64,000 bases of DNA from DASQBT01 sp963746955 (GCA_963746955.1 CAVVDR010000009.1:62001-126000), one strand, 5' to 3'. Shown: positions 36,249 through 44,978, counted from the first letter of the stretch. Numbers and translations: made by a program. Notes: generated by a model from the letters alone, not told the origin.

Positions 36249-37334
36249 TTACAACTGGTTTCCAGTCAGCTTTGTGTAATCCTGCAAGCGTTCCGTAATA
36301 AGGGATTTGAGGTGTTGTAGCATTTCGATTTGATCAGGTTGGAGGTTCTTTAGCTCCTTAATTTCCAACGCCACGAGTGCCGCTATTGCTTCGGAGACTT
36401 CGGATATCCAAAGGTGAGAAAACTCTTCCTGCTTTGCAATACCAATTGCCTCGTGGAATGGTCGCGAAGGATCCAAGAGTATTCGTTTTGCTTCAGACTT
36501 GTCCAAGATTGCACGTAAGTCTCGCACTTGCGAATACGACGTGATCTTTGCTTCAACACGCTTCCCTTCGTCGTCCTCTCGGGGCGTAATGAGTTCATAG
36601 AACTGAGACACGGATTCCGTATTACAGAACTTTGCTTCGCTCTCGTCCCAGTTTAGCCACTCTTTAACTGCGGGCAGTGATACAGCTTCATGAAAAATTG
36701 CATACATTCCAGGTAGGGCGTAACCACCAAACTCTTCATCTTCCTGCATTTGGCGAAGAGCTTTGTACGCACGATAACGTCGATTCACTTCATGAGCGCC
36801 CATACCTAATCGTTCGGCAACTTCGGCTGTCCCAAGATTCAGGTGATCGCGCATATGTGCAACCAACTTCGCGCGTTGGTATCCTCCCCACTGCTTTATG
36901 CCGGATACGTGACGTATACCCATTAATGAGGCACGAAATACCTCATCAGGTCCATCTTCCTCAACAATGACAACTGGCAGTTGTGTAATCGAATCCAGCG
37001 CGCAACTGGGAATTGCAACCCCTGCAGCGTGATCTTCAAGAATCCAATTCACGGCTGCGGCGCGCCTGTTTCCTTCTATGACAACGAACTTATCCGTTCC
37101 GTAGCCATATGGCCTGACCACAATTCGTTCGACCGGTACGTAGCTATTACGAATAATTGAATTCTTGAGCTCTTGAACGCCCTCTTCTTCACGCAATCGT
37201 TGATACGCCTTCTTCTGCACGCTCTCTTCCGCGAACCTCTCTTCCGCAGCTTCAACATAGTTGTCTAGTTCTTGGAAACGGTAATTGTTTGGATCGAGAA
37301 GGAGATCGGATGGAGATAAATACGTCTGTTGCAT
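36249..37334 (-). CDS. ParB-like domain protein of a ParB/Mrr two-gene locus
   Basis: 361 residues. The N-terminal part (about 5-130) is ParB-like: LSPSDLLLDPNNYRF, EEGVQELKNSIIRNSYVPVERIVVRP and FVVIEGNRRAAAVNWI, the G-N-R-R box of the ParB/Srx superfamily. Next comes a helix-turn-helix (LGTAEVAERLGMGAHEVNRRYRAYKAL, shown here as residues about 167-193) and a C-terminal half I do not recognise. No parA is present, so plasmid partition is unlikely. The base composition is more AT-rich than in neighbours, which suggests transfer. Followed after one base by the Mrr-type nuclease gene. Confidence 0.82.
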   Translation of the reverse strand: MQQTYLSPSDLLLDPNNYRFQELDNYVEAAEERFAEESVQKKAYQRLREEEGVQELKNSIIRNSYVPVERIVVRPYGYGTDKFVVIEGNRRAAAVNWILEDHAAGVAIPSCALDSITQLPVVIVEEDGPDEVFRASLMGIRHVSGIKQWGGYQRAKLVAHMRDHLNLGTAEVAERLGMGAHEVNRRYRAYKALRQMQEDEEFGGYALPGMYAIFHEAVSLPAVKEWLNWDESEAKFCNTESVSQFYELITPREDDEGKRVEAKITSYSQVRDLRAILDKSEAKRILLDPSRPFHEAIGIAKQEEFSHLWISEVSEAIAALVALEIKELKNLQPDQIEMLQHLKSLITERLQDYTKLTGNQL

Positions 37335-37652
37335 TTCGCTGTGTCCTTTTTGCGATTAAGTTCGCGAAGTGATCGCGCAAATGGTGACTAGCAGTTCCAT
37401 GCACCCATTATTGCTGGCATCGATTGGTCGCGGTGACCAATTATGTCAAATGTTGGACCATACGCTAGGGGCGAAGCGGCAAATCGGCAAATCACTAGAC
37501 AGGCTCCCTGGCCGCCCTTGGTCGCTCCCGTTGATTGACTGCCTGGGCCGAAGTCCGTCACTCAATGTTTGCACGCTGAACGACTGCTCAACAGTTGCGG
37601 TCTGTCCTTGGCCAATGAATTGCCCGCAACAAGTGTGGCATGGCCATTGGAA
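37335..37652. other. Upstream region of the ParB-like gene, with a palindrome
   Basis: 318 bases between the ParB-like gene and tRNA-Thr. At 37423-37441 lies ATTGGTC-GCGGT-GACCAAT, a 7-base inverted repeat with 5-base spacer, followed at 37453 by a related TTGGACCA. This could be an operator for the ParB-like protein or another regulator; that is inference. I see no gene here. The plus-strand frame that crosses the tRNA is not credible. Confidence 0.4.
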
Positions 37653-37728
37653 TGGTGCCGACTATCTGACTCGAACAGATGACCTACCGCTTACAAGGCG
37701 GTTGCTCTACCAACTGAGCTAAGCCGGC
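37653..37728 (-). tRNA. tRNA-Thr (TGT)
   Basis: 76 bases with encoded CCA. Acceptor stem GCCGGCT/AGTCGGC, D-arm TAGCTCAGTTGGTAGAGCA, anticodon stem ACCGC/GCGGT around CTTGTAA with anticodon TGT, T-arm GTTCGAGTC. Its 3' end faces the accessory region, as in many islands that integrate at tRNA genes, though no duplicated 3' end or integrase is visible. Confidence 0.97.
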
Positions 37729-37743
37729 ATTTGACAGCGCGCG

Positions 37744-37752
37744 ATTGTAACA
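37744..37752 (-). promoter_or_regulatory. Extended -10 promoter of tRNA-Thr
   Basis: Minus strand TG-T-TACAAT, an extended -10 element about 15 bases before the tRNA. The -35 region is poor, which is compatible with an extended -10. It overlaps the space just after sspB. Confidence 0.5.
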
Positions 37753-37764
37753 GCCCTGCGCATG

Positions 37765-38187
37765 CTATTTGATGATCTTCAGCCTGGGGCGGCCCTTGGG
37801 CGGCTCCGGAGGCTTGGGGCTCTCTTCCGCGGGACCCGTGGCGGTCGTCTGCCCGGTCACTGCGTCCTCAACCGGAAACTGCATGCCCTCGCCATTTTCC
37901 CGGGCATAGATCGCCGCCACCCGATCGACCGGCACCCTGATCTCCTGGGACGTGCCGCCAAAGCGGGCGGAAAACTGGATCCGGTCGTTGTCCATGGTCA
38001 GGTTGCGGGTGGCTCCGGCGCCGACGTTGAGGACGATCTGGCCATTCTTGACATAGCCATGCGGTACCCGGGTGCGCTCATCCACATGGACCAGCAGATA
38101 GGGGGTGAAGCCGTTGTCCACGCACCACTCGTACAGCGCGCGGATCAGATAGGGCCGGGTGGATCCCGGCTTCGGCCCCTGCTCCAT
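37765..38187 (-). CDS. sspB: ClpXP adaptor SspB (stringent starvation protein B)
   Basis: Delivers ssrA-tagged proteins to ClpXP. From the ATG at 38187, which shares one base with the sspA stop, the product has 140 residues: STRPYLIRALYEWCVDNGFTPYL at the start, VLNVGAGATRNLTMDNDRIQF in the core, a Pro-rich linker and the ClpX-binding tail RPRLKIIK. The longer open frame is inside sspA. The sspA-sspB pair is standard. Confidence 0.94.
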   Translation of the reverse strand: MEQGPKPGSTRPYLIRALYEWCVDNGFTPYLLVHVDERTRVPHGYVKNGQIVLNVGAGATRNLTMDNDRIQFSARFGGTSQEIRVPVDRVAAIYARENGEGMQFPVEDAVTGQTTATGPAEESPKPPEPPKGRPRLKIIK

Positions 38188-38786
38188 TACTTGCGCATGG
38201 CTTTTTCGGTGGGGGTCAGCGCATCGAAGAAGGCCGGCCGGGAAAATAGCCGCTCGCGGAACTTGAGCACCGGAGCCGCCTGCTTGGGCAACTGGATGTC
38301 GTAATGTTCGAGGCGCCACAGCAGAGGTGCGATCGCCACATCCAGCATGGAAAACTCATCGTTCATCAGATAGGTCTGCTTGGTGAGTATGGGCGTCAAC
38401 TGGGTCAGGGCATCGCGGATTTCCTGGCGCGACTTGTCCGCGGTTTTCTGGCTGCCGTGTTCAAGCTGGTTGACGTGGGTAAACAGATTGCTTTCAAAGT
38501 TGTACAGCACCAGCCGCGCGCGTGCGCGCATCACCGGGTCGGCGGGCATCAGTTGGGGGTGGGGAAAACGCTCGTCGATGTATTCATTGATGATGTTGGA
38601 CTCGTAAAGCACCAAATCCCGCTCGACCAAGACAGGCACCTTGCCGTAGGGATTGATGACGGCCAGATCCTCAGCCTTGTTGTGCAGGTCCACATCGATG
38701 ACTTCAAAATCCATGCCCTTTTCAAAGAGCACAATTCGGCAACGGTGGCTATATGGATCAATAGTGCCCGAGTAGAGGGTCATCAT
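38187..38786 (-). CDS. sspA: Stringent starvation protein A (GST-fold RNA polymerase partner)
   Basis: 199 residues with glutathione-transferase fold: N-terminal thioredoxin-like domain MTLYSGTIDPYSHRCRIVLFEKG, NPYGKVPVLVERD and LYESNIINEYIDE, then an all-helical C-terminal domain. SspA binds RNA polymerase and is not an active transferase. Two adjacent ATGs could start it. It lies downstream of petABC, the common betaproteobacterial arrangement, but a terminator separates them. Confidence 0.93.
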   Translation of the reverse strand: MMTLYSGTIDPYSHRCRIVLFEKGMDFEVIDVDLHNKAEDLAVINPYGKVPVLVERDLVLYESNIINEYIDERFPHPQLMPADPVMRARARLVLYNFESNLFTHVNQLEHGSQKTADKSRQEIRDALTQLTPILTKQTYLMNDEFSMLDVAIAPLLWRLEHYDIQLPKQAAPVLKFRERLFSRPAFFDALTPTEKAMRK

Positions 38787-39004
38787 GATGGAAATCCCTT
38801 AATTATCGAGGCGGCCGCGTCATGTATCGACACTCCTGCCGTTGCACAATGCGGCGGTTACTAACAGCGCAACGGGGTGCCTCAATCACCCGCTGCGTTA
38901 ATTGCCATTGTTACTGCACAAGCCTGCTTCATGCCAATTGCCCGGTAGTGTCAAGCGCTCGGCCTGTTGCACGTCGTCGTGCCGGACAAATGGCGTGCGT
39001 ATCC

Positions 39005-39037
39005 CAAAAAAGCCAACAGCCGGAACCTGTCCGGCTG
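39005..39037 (-). terminator. Rho-independent terminator after petC
   Basis: Minus strand: CAGCCGGA, loop CAGGT, TCCGGCTG, TTGGC then six T. It follows the petC stop by about 25 bases and closes the bc1 operon. The remaining 200 bases before sspA hold no gene that I can see. Confidence 0.8.
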
Positions 39038-39060
39038 CCGATTACTGGCGCCCCGGAGAC

Positions 39061-39801
39061 CTAGTGTATGTCCTTCCAGAACTCCTTCTTCAGGTAGTAC
39101 GCCACGACGAAGAACATGCCCAGGAACAGCAGGACAAACAGCCCGGTGGTCATGCGCTTCTCCTTGGCCGGTTCGCCCATCCAGGCGAGGTAGTTCACCA
39201 GATCGCCTACCATGGCGTCGTACTGGGCGAGCGATACGGAACCCGGCTTGATCAGCTCAAACCGGTCGAATACGCGCCTTTCCTCACCGTTTTCTTCCTT
39301 CTCGGTACGGAAGTGTGCGATCTGCTCCCCTTGCAAGGTGGCCATCACATGCGGCATGCCTACCTTGTCGAACACGACGTTGTTCCAGCCCGTGGGCCGG
39401 GTATCGTCGCGGTAGAAACTGCGCAGGTAGGTGTACAGCCAGTCCGGGCCTCTGGAGCGCGCGATCACGGACAAGTCGGGCGGACTTGCGCCAAACCACG
39501 CCTTGGCGTCGGCCTTGGTCATTGCGATTGCCATCGTCTCGCCCGGCTTTTCGCGGGTGAACATGAGGTTTTCCTTGATCTGGGTTTCGGTCAGCCCGAG
39601 ATCCTGCAGCCGGGAATAGCGCATGTAGCTGGCGCTGTGACAGTTGAGACAATAATTCACGAACATGCGGGCGCCACGCTGCAGCGAAGCCTGATTGGCC
39701 AGATCAACAGGAGCCTTGTCCAGCCTGACATCCTCGCCCGCAGCCAGTGTCAGGGCAGGTCCAAAGGCCAGCACCGCGAACAGTTTGATCATGAGTTTCA
39801 T
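39061..39801 (-). CDS. petC: Cytochrome c1 of the bc1 complex
   Basis: 246 residues from the ATG sharing one base with the petB stop. A signal peptide (MKLMIKLFAVLAFGPALTLA) is followed by the haem site CLNCH (51-55), GMPHVM with the likely Met ligand, and a C-terminal anchor helix (MTTGLFVLLFLGMFFVVAYYL). It transfers electrons from the Rieske protein to soluble cytochromes at the outer face of the inner membrane. No premature stop; the upstream open frame belongs to petB in another frame. Confidence 0.96.
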   Translation of the reverse strand: MKLMIKLFAVLAFGPALTLAAGEDVRLDKAPVDLANQASLQRGARMFVNYCLNCHSASYMRYSRLQDLGLTETQIKENLMFTREKPGETMAIAMTKADAKAWFGASPPDLSVIARSRGPDWLYTYLRSFYRDDTRPTGWNNVVFDKVGMPHVMATLQGEQIAHFRTEKEENGEERRVFDRFELIKPGSVSLAQYDAMVGDLVNYLAWMGEPAKEKRMTTGLFVLLFLGMFFVVAYYLKKEFWKDIH

Positions 39802-41207
39802 CAGCCAGTCACCCTCTCCGGTTCGGGTTTGGTCTTGTCGGATGCAAGATAGAAAGGCATCAACGCGAAACAAGCCGTGTAACCCAGGTACATCAGATTC
39901 AGGTTTCCGTCGCTGACCTGTTTCATCGAGCCCCAGATGATTGCCACTGCCAGAACGACGATCGCGAGGATGAATAAGTTCTGTATCGGGACCAGTATCG
40001 GTTTCCTGCCCGCTTTCGAATACCACGGCAGCGCATAAAAGAAGGCGAGATAAACGACAGTCAGGATGCGGGCGATCCAGGTGAGGGTGGGCTTGGCAGG
40101 GAGGGTGCCCAGCCACCCCAGGCCTATGAAGGCGACGACAAAGGCCGCCAGGAACCACTTGTAAGTGGCGCCGCGATAGCGGATGGACTTGACCGGACTA
40201 TGGTCGAGCCAAGGAAGGGCCGCGAAGATCAGCACTGAAATTCCCATCATGACAACACCCGGAAACTGCGATCCAAACAGGGGTGGCACCGCGCGAAGTA
40301 CGGCGTAAAAAGGGGTGAAGTACCATACGGGCGCGATGTGCTCCGGGGTTTTGAACGGGTCGGCCGGAATGAAGTTGTTGGCCTCAAGGAAGTACCCGCC
40401 AAGCGTGGGCGCGAAGAACACCACTGCGCTGAACACCATCAAGAACACGATGACCCCAACAATATCCTTGACCGTGTAATAAGGATGAAAGGGGATGCCG
40501 TCGAGCGGAATGTGGGTCTCTGGGTCCTTGTGCTTCTTGATTTCCACCCCGTCCGGGTTGTTGGAGCCCGTTTCGTGCAGGGCAACCAGGTGAGCCACCA
40601 CCAGTCCCAGCAGCACAATCGGCACCGCGATCACATGGAAGGAAAAGAAACGGTTGAGGGTGGCGTCCGACACCACGTAGTCACCGCGTATCCACAAGGA
40701 CAAGTCGTCTCCGACAAAGGGCACCGCGGAGAACAGGTTGACGATCACCTGGGCGCCCCAGTAGGACATCTGCCCCCACGGGAGCAGATAACCCATGAAG
40801 GCCTCCGCCATCAGCGCGAGGTAGATCACCATTCCGAACAGCCAGATCAATTCGCGCGGCCGCCGGTAGGAACCGTACATGAGGCCGCGGAACATGTGCA
40901 GATAAACGACGATAAAGAAGGCGGATGCGCCGGTGGAATGTATGTAGCGGATGAGCCAGCCCCAGTCCACGTCGCGCATGATGTACTCGACCGAGCCGAA
41001 AGCCTTGTCCGCATCCGGCTTGTAATGCATGGTAAGAAAAATGCCGGTGACGATCTGGATGACCAGCACCAGCAGGGCAAGGGAGCCGAAGAAGTACCAG
41101 AAATTGAAATTCTTCGGTGCGTAGTATTCGGAGAGGTGGGCCTTCCAGGTGGAGGTCAGCGGGAAGCGGTCATCCACCCAATTCATCAATTGTTTCATGC
41201 GGGACAT
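39801..41207 (-). CDS. petB: Cytochrome b of the bc1 complex
   Basis: 468-residue integral membrane subunit with two b haems. Typical stretches: WYFFGSLALLVLVIQIVTGI, HSTGASAFFIVVYLHMFRG with haem-ligand His, GYLLPWGQMSYWGAQVI (Qo site) and SFHVIAVPIVLLGLVVAHLVALHETGSNNP, and the PEW-like HIAPVWYFTPFYAVLR. The C-terminal region has extra helices (WYSKAGRKPILVP onward), as in many betaproteobacteria. Middle gene of petABC. Confidence 0.97.
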   Translation of the reverse strand: MSRMKQLMNWVDDRFPLTSTWKAHLSEYYAPKNFNFWYFFGSLALLVLVIQIVTGIFLTMHYKPDADKAFGSVEYIMRDVDWGWLIRYIHSTGASAFFIVVYLHMFRGLMYGSYRRPRELIWLFGMVIYLALMAEAFMGYLLPWGQMSYWGAQVIVNLFSAVPFVGDDLSLWIRGDYVVSDATLNRFFSFHVIAVPIVLLGLVVAHLVALHETGSNNPDGVEIKKHKDPETHIPLDGIPFHPYYTVKDIVGVIVFLMVFSAVVFFAPTLGGYFLEANNFIPADPFKTPEHIAPVWYFTPFYAVLRAVPPLFGSQFPGVVMMGISVLIFAALPWLDHSPVKSIRYRGATYKWFLAAFVVAFIGLGWLGTLPAKPTLTWIARILTVVYLAFFYALPWYSKAGRKPILVPIQNLFILAIVVLAVAIIWGSMKQVSDGNLNLMYLGYTACFALMPFYLASDKTKPEPERVTG

Positions 41208-41210
41208 GAA

Positions 41211-41804
41211 TTAAGCTCCTTGGCTGTCTTCACCGATCAGGATGCGTGTATCCGTCACATAGTGGTGCTTGGGGATTAGCAGATTGATCGGCGCCGGCGA
41301 GCCGATGAACACACGACCCGCCAGATCAAAACGCGACCCATGGCAGGGGCAGAAGAAACCCCCCGGCCATTCGGGTCCGAGATCGGCGGGCGCCACCTCG
41401 GGCCGGTAAGTGGGCGAACAGCCCAGATGGGTGCAGATCCCCACGCAGACCAAGTACTCCGGCTTGATGGAACGGGTGGGATTCTTGCAGTAGGGGGGCT
41501 GCTGAGGCTGTTCGGAAGTGGGGTCTGAGAGCTTGGCGTCATGTTTGCCGAGCAGATCGAGCATTTCCTTGGAGCGATTCACCACCCAGACAGGCTTGCC
41601 TTGCCATTCAGCAGTGATCAACATGCCCGGCTCAATCTTGCTGTTGTCGACCTCCACCGGGGCGCCTGCTGCCTTCGCCCGCGCGCTGGGCATCATGCTT
41701 TTCACGAACGGCACCGCTACGGCTGCAGCGGCGGCTATGCCCATCCCGGATGTCGCGGCAACCAGAATCTTGCGCCTTTTCTGATCGATATCCTGCTGAC
41801 TCAT
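41211..41804 (-). CDS. petA: Rieske iron-sulfur protein of the bc1 complex
   Basis: 197 residues. N-terminal R-R-K-I-L plus a hydrophobic segment (about 13-34) forms a Tat-type membrane anchor. The [2Fe-2S] motifs are CTHLGC (124-129) and CPCHGS (152-157), with ligands Cys124, His126, Cys152 and His155 and the disulfide pair Cys129/Cys154. First gene of petABC, divergent from the DegS-like protease. Confidence 0.97.
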   Translation of the reverse strand: MSQQDIDQKRRKILVAATSGMGIAAAAAVAVPFVKSMMPSARAKAAGAPVEVDNSKIEPGMLITAEWQGKPVWVVNRSKEMLDLLGKHDAKLSDPTSEQPQQPPYCKNPTRSIKPEYLVCVGICTHLGCSPTYRPEVAPADLGPEWPGGFFCPCHGSRFDLAGRVFIGSPAPINLLIPKHHYVTDTRILIGEDSQGA

Positions 41805-41852
41805 AATTGATAATTGCCCTTGTGTGGGTCTGCCCCGATAAAAAACCTTGCG

Positions 41853-41858
41853 ATTCTA
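41853..41858 (-). promoter_or_regulatory. Candidate -10 box for petABC
   Basis: Minus strand TAGAAT in GGTTAGAATCGC, about 50 bases before petA. The -35 region is not convincing, so this is a weak call based on one box and its position. Confidence 0.35.
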
Positions 41859-41965
41859 ACCTTTTTCATGCCCCCGATGAAAGACCCAAGCCGGGCTCAG
41901 GCTCATAAGGGCCCGCGGAAGCCATATAATGTCCGTCTCACCTGACATTCCATGACGAAGCGGCG

Positions 41966-43138
41966 ATGAAAAAGTATTGGTTGATCTTTGCCCAGGCCAC
42001 CACCGCGGCGCTGGGAGTCCTGATGGTCATCGCCTTGTTCAAACCCGGGATGCTCAACTGGCGGGAACCTTCTAATGGAATAACCATAGAACAGGTCAAA
42101 GGCAGAGTGCCGGCGCAAGCTTCCGGCTCGTTTGCGAATGCGGCCCAGGCGGTCACCCCGTCCGTGGTCAACGTCTTCACCCAGAAGAAAGTCCGTGAAG
42201 CGAGCAACCCGTTCGCCAACGACCCCATCTTTCGCCATTTCTTCGGTGATCGTGCTGATCCGCGCCCGCGCCAGGTTTCCAATTTGGGTTCCGGTGTCAT
42301 CGTCACTACCAACGGCTATATCCTGACCAATAACCACGTGGTGGAAGCGGCGGACGAAATCCAGGTCGCCCTGGCGGACGGCAAGATCTACCCGGCCAAG
42401 GTGGTCGGTGCCGATCCCGAGACTGACCTGGCCGTTCTCAAAATCAACGCGACCAAGCTGCCCGCCATCGTATTCGGCCAATCTGAATCGCTGCGAGTGG
42501 GCGATTGGGTGCTGGCGATCGGCAATCCATTCGGCGTCGGCCAGACCGTGACCCTGGGGATCGTTTCCGCCTTGGGCCGCAGCCACCTCGGCATCAACAC
42601 TTTCGAAAACTTCATCCAGACAGATGCCGCGATCAACCCGGGAAATTCGGGGGGGGCGCTGGTGGATGCCGCCGGCAATCTGATTGGCATCAACAGCGCG
42701 ATCTACTCGCGCACCGGCGGCTCGCAGGGGATCGGCTTCGCAATCCCGGCAAATCTCGCCAAGCAGGTCTTGGAGCAAATCATCAAGAACGGCAGCGTCA
42801 CCCGCGGCTGGGTGGGCATCGAGGTTCAGGATCTCTCCCCGGAAATTGCGGAGTCCTTCAATCTGAAGAGCACGGAAGGGGCCCTGATTGCCGGAGTCTT
42901 GAAAGGCGGGCCCGCGGATGCGGCAGGGATCAAACCCGGCGATATCCTGCTGGCGGTGGAGGGCAAGCCCGTTTCTGACTCCTCCACCCTGCTCAACCTG
43001 ATCGCTAGCCTGCAGCCCGGCACCGAGGCCCATCTGACTTTGGGGCGGGGCACCAAGCGCCTTGAGGTGAGTGTCAAGGTTGCGCGCCGGCCCCGTGTCG
43101 CGCAGCCGGAACAGGATAATGAGGCCCTCTATCCTTAG
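41966..43138 (+). CDS. Membrane-anchored HtrA-family serine protease (DegS-like)
   Basis: 390 residues: one N-terminal membrane helix (about 7-24), a trypsin-like protease domain with His124 (TNNHVV), Asp154 (ETDLAVLKI) and Ser228 (NPGNSGGAL), and a single PDZ domain (about 280-375, GWVGIEVQDLSPEIAESF). One PDZ and an anchor fit DegS, which starts the envelope stress cascade by cutting RseA. The flexible loop after the anchor is long (FFGDRADPRPRQ), as in DegQ/DegP, so a DegQ-like role is possible. Its end overlaps the convergent DUF255 gene by 65 bases. Confidence 0.9.
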   Translation: MKKYWLIFAQATTAALGVLMVIALFKPGMLNWREPSNGITIEQVKGRVPAQASGSFANAAQAVTPSVVNVFTQKKVREASNPFANDPIFRHFFGDRADPRPRQVSNLGSGVIVTTNGYILTNNHVVEAADEIQVALADGKIYPAKVVGADPETDLAVLKINATKLPAIVFGQSESLRVGDWVLAIGNPFGVGQTVTLGIVSALGRSHLGINTFENFIQTDAAINPGNSGGALVDAAGNLIGINSAIYSRTGGSQGIGFAIPANLAKQVLEQIIKNGSVTRGWVGIEVQDLSPEIAESFNLKSTEGALIAGVLKGGPADAAGIKPGDILLAVEGKPVSDSSTLLNLIASLQPGTEAHLTLGRGTKRLEVSVKVARRPRVAQPEQDNEALYP

Positions 43139-44978
43139 AGCCGATGGACTCCTTACACCCTGGACAACCGCGGTTGAGCAGGCTGATCTGGGTGGGGTAG
43201 GCAAACGGGTCCCGCTCCATTGCCGCACTGCGCCAACCCAGCGCCCGGCCCGCTTGCCAGGCAAGCTCCGCAGCGCCGAGGCGAAGGCTTGCATCGATCA
43301 ACACGGCGGAGGGCGATGGCAGTGGTCCGTCTTCGAGCGCGGCCTTGGCCTGCATGGATTTCAACAACGGCGCCCGCTCCCGCATCCAGCCTGCCGGCGT
43401 GGAAAAATCCAGCCAGCCACGCTTTATCCATAGGTAAGCCAGGGCGCGCGCTTTGGCGTCCTCGAATGCGTCGGCGAAATCCAGCAGCCCCGCTGCGCCG
43501 TAGGCGTAATCCTCCAGCTCCGCGCCGGGCAGCACTTGATGACCGGACTGCCCTTTCTCCAGGCGCCCCTTGCGCCATTGCCCCCGCATGAATTGGTACA
43601 GGCGCTCGGCTGCCTTCCGATAGCGGATATCCAGTTTCCCTGCACGGCTGAAGGCCGACAGCGCCAGGCCGTTGAGGCCGGTCAACATTTTTGTATCCCG
43701 CGGGATGTCCGTGTTCGGGCGACCGGCTCGAAGCTTGCGGTAAGCGCTTTCAAGCAAGGCCTCATCATCAGCCCCAGGCTGCTCGTACTCGGCCGGCAGA
43801 TACTGTCCGGAGTCAAACGGGGAGGGCTGATCGAGATGCCATGTGCGCCGGGCGAGCTTCATTTGTTCCGGGGACAATCTGGCCTGCAACCCTTCCCTGC
43901 TCCACAGATAAGCCGCGCCCTCCTTTCCCTCGCGGTCCACGGCCGAGGTGCTGGAATAGAAACCGCCGCTCACCGGATCGCGCAGGAACGCCAGCATGAA
44001 ATCGAGCGTGGACCTTGCCACGCTCTCGTAGCCGGGCTCCTGGAATACGTCTGCGGCAAGCAGGTAAAGCATGGCCAGTTGCGCGTTGTCATAGAGCATC
44101 TTTTCAAAGTGCGGCACCGTCCAGCCCGGATCCGTGGTGTAGCGAAAGAAGCCTCCGTACACATGGTCCCTAAGCGCCCGGCTGGCCATGACATTCAAGG
44201 TCAGGCGCAACCACGGCCCGGTGGCCGGGTCGGGCGAGATCGACTCGCGATTCAGCAGCAGATCCATTTGGGGTACGTGGGGAAACTTGGCCACTTCCCC
44301 GAACCCGCCGGCAAGCGCGTCAGCCTCCGCTTGCGCCTGATGCAAGAAGGCATCGAGCAAAGCTGTGCGTTCCTCGGCGGAATATCCAGCAGTTGCCAGA
44401 TCAGGCGGCGGAGGGACCGCTGAGCGCGCCATGCGGGCGAGTCGCGACGGGTTCTTTTTCCAGCGTTCCTGCACGCGGGTAAGCGTACGGAGAAGATCGG
44501 CCGGCGGTTGATACAACACCACCGACAGGGGATAGCCTTGCGGCGTCACAAAGGCATTGAGTGGCCATCCGCCCTGATGTATCAGGCTGCCTGCAAAACT
44601 TTGCAGCGCCTCATCCATCCCGCTATTGAGTTCCCGGTCAATTTTGACCGGAATGAAATGCGCATTGAGATAAGCCGCGATGCGCGGATCGCGATAGCTT
44701 TCCCTCTGCATCACATGGCACCAGTGGCAGGCGTAGTAGCCTACGGATACGAACAGCAGCCGGCCGCTGCGCCGAGCCAACGCGAGGGTCTCGGCCGACC
44801 AGGTCTGCCAGGCCACCGGATCGTCGCCGTGCAGTGCCAGGTAGGGGGACGGATTGTTCTTCAGCCAGTTGCCCGGCAACACCGATGATGCGCAAACAAG
44901 TCCGCTGAACAGAATCAGAATGACAAGAGCAAGTGAATGAACAGGCCCGACTTCAGGGCGTGCCTTGCACGCTTTCAT
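43074..44978 (-). CDS. DUF255/YyaL-type thioredoxin-fold protein, exported
   Basis: 634 residues. An N-terminal signal or anchor (SLALVILILFSGLVCAS), then a thioredoxin-like domain with YYACHWCHVM (Cys84, Cys87) and SYRDPRIAAYLNAHFIPVKIDRE, then an (alpha/alpha)6-barrel-like part with GGFFRYTTDPGWTVPHFEKMLYDNAQL. The YyaL family usually lacks a signal; an exported form may act on thiols in the periplasm (inference). The C-terminal CPGCKES and a 20-residue tail run into the end of the opposite protease gene, so the last 65 bases are read on both strands. Confidence 0.85.
   Translation of the reverse strand: MKACKARPEVGPVHSLALVILILFSGLVCASSVLPGNWLKNNPSPYLALHGDDPVAWQTWSAETLALARRSGRLLFVSVGYYACHWCHVMQRESYRDPRIAAYLNAHFIPVKIDRELNSGMDEALQSFAGSLIHQGGWPLNAFVTPQGYPLSVVLYQPPADLLRTLTRVQERWKKNPSRLARMARSAVPPPPDLATAGYSAEERTALLDAFLHQAQAEADALAGGFGEVAKFPHVPQMDLLLNRESISPDPATGPWLRLTLNVMASRALRDHVYGGFFRYTTDPGWTVPHFEKMLYDNAQLAMLYLLAADVFQEPGYESVARSTLDFMLAFLRDPVSGGFYSSTSAVDREGKEGAAYLWSREGLQARLSPEQMKLARRTWHLDQPSPFDSGQYLPAEYEQPGADDEALLESAYRKLRAGRPNTDIPRDTKMLTGLNGLALSAFSRAGKLDIRYRKAAERLYQFMRGQWRKGRLEKGQSGHQVLPGAELEDYAYGAAGLLDFADAFEDAKARALAYLWIKRGWLDFSTPAGWMRERAPLLKSMQAKAALEDGPLPSPSAVLIDASLRLGAAELAWQAGRALGWRSAAMERDPFAYPTQISLLNRGCPGCKESIGSKDRGPHYPVPAARHGAGAQP

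Noticed and set aside
36249..37334. Plasmid or chromosome partition ParB
   Set aside because: No parA partner and no ParB C-terminal dimer features recognised; the gene is instead coupled to a nuclease gene.
37369..37722. 117-codon plus-strand frame across tRNA-Thr
   Set aside because: It reads through the complement of a tRNA gene and has no family features.
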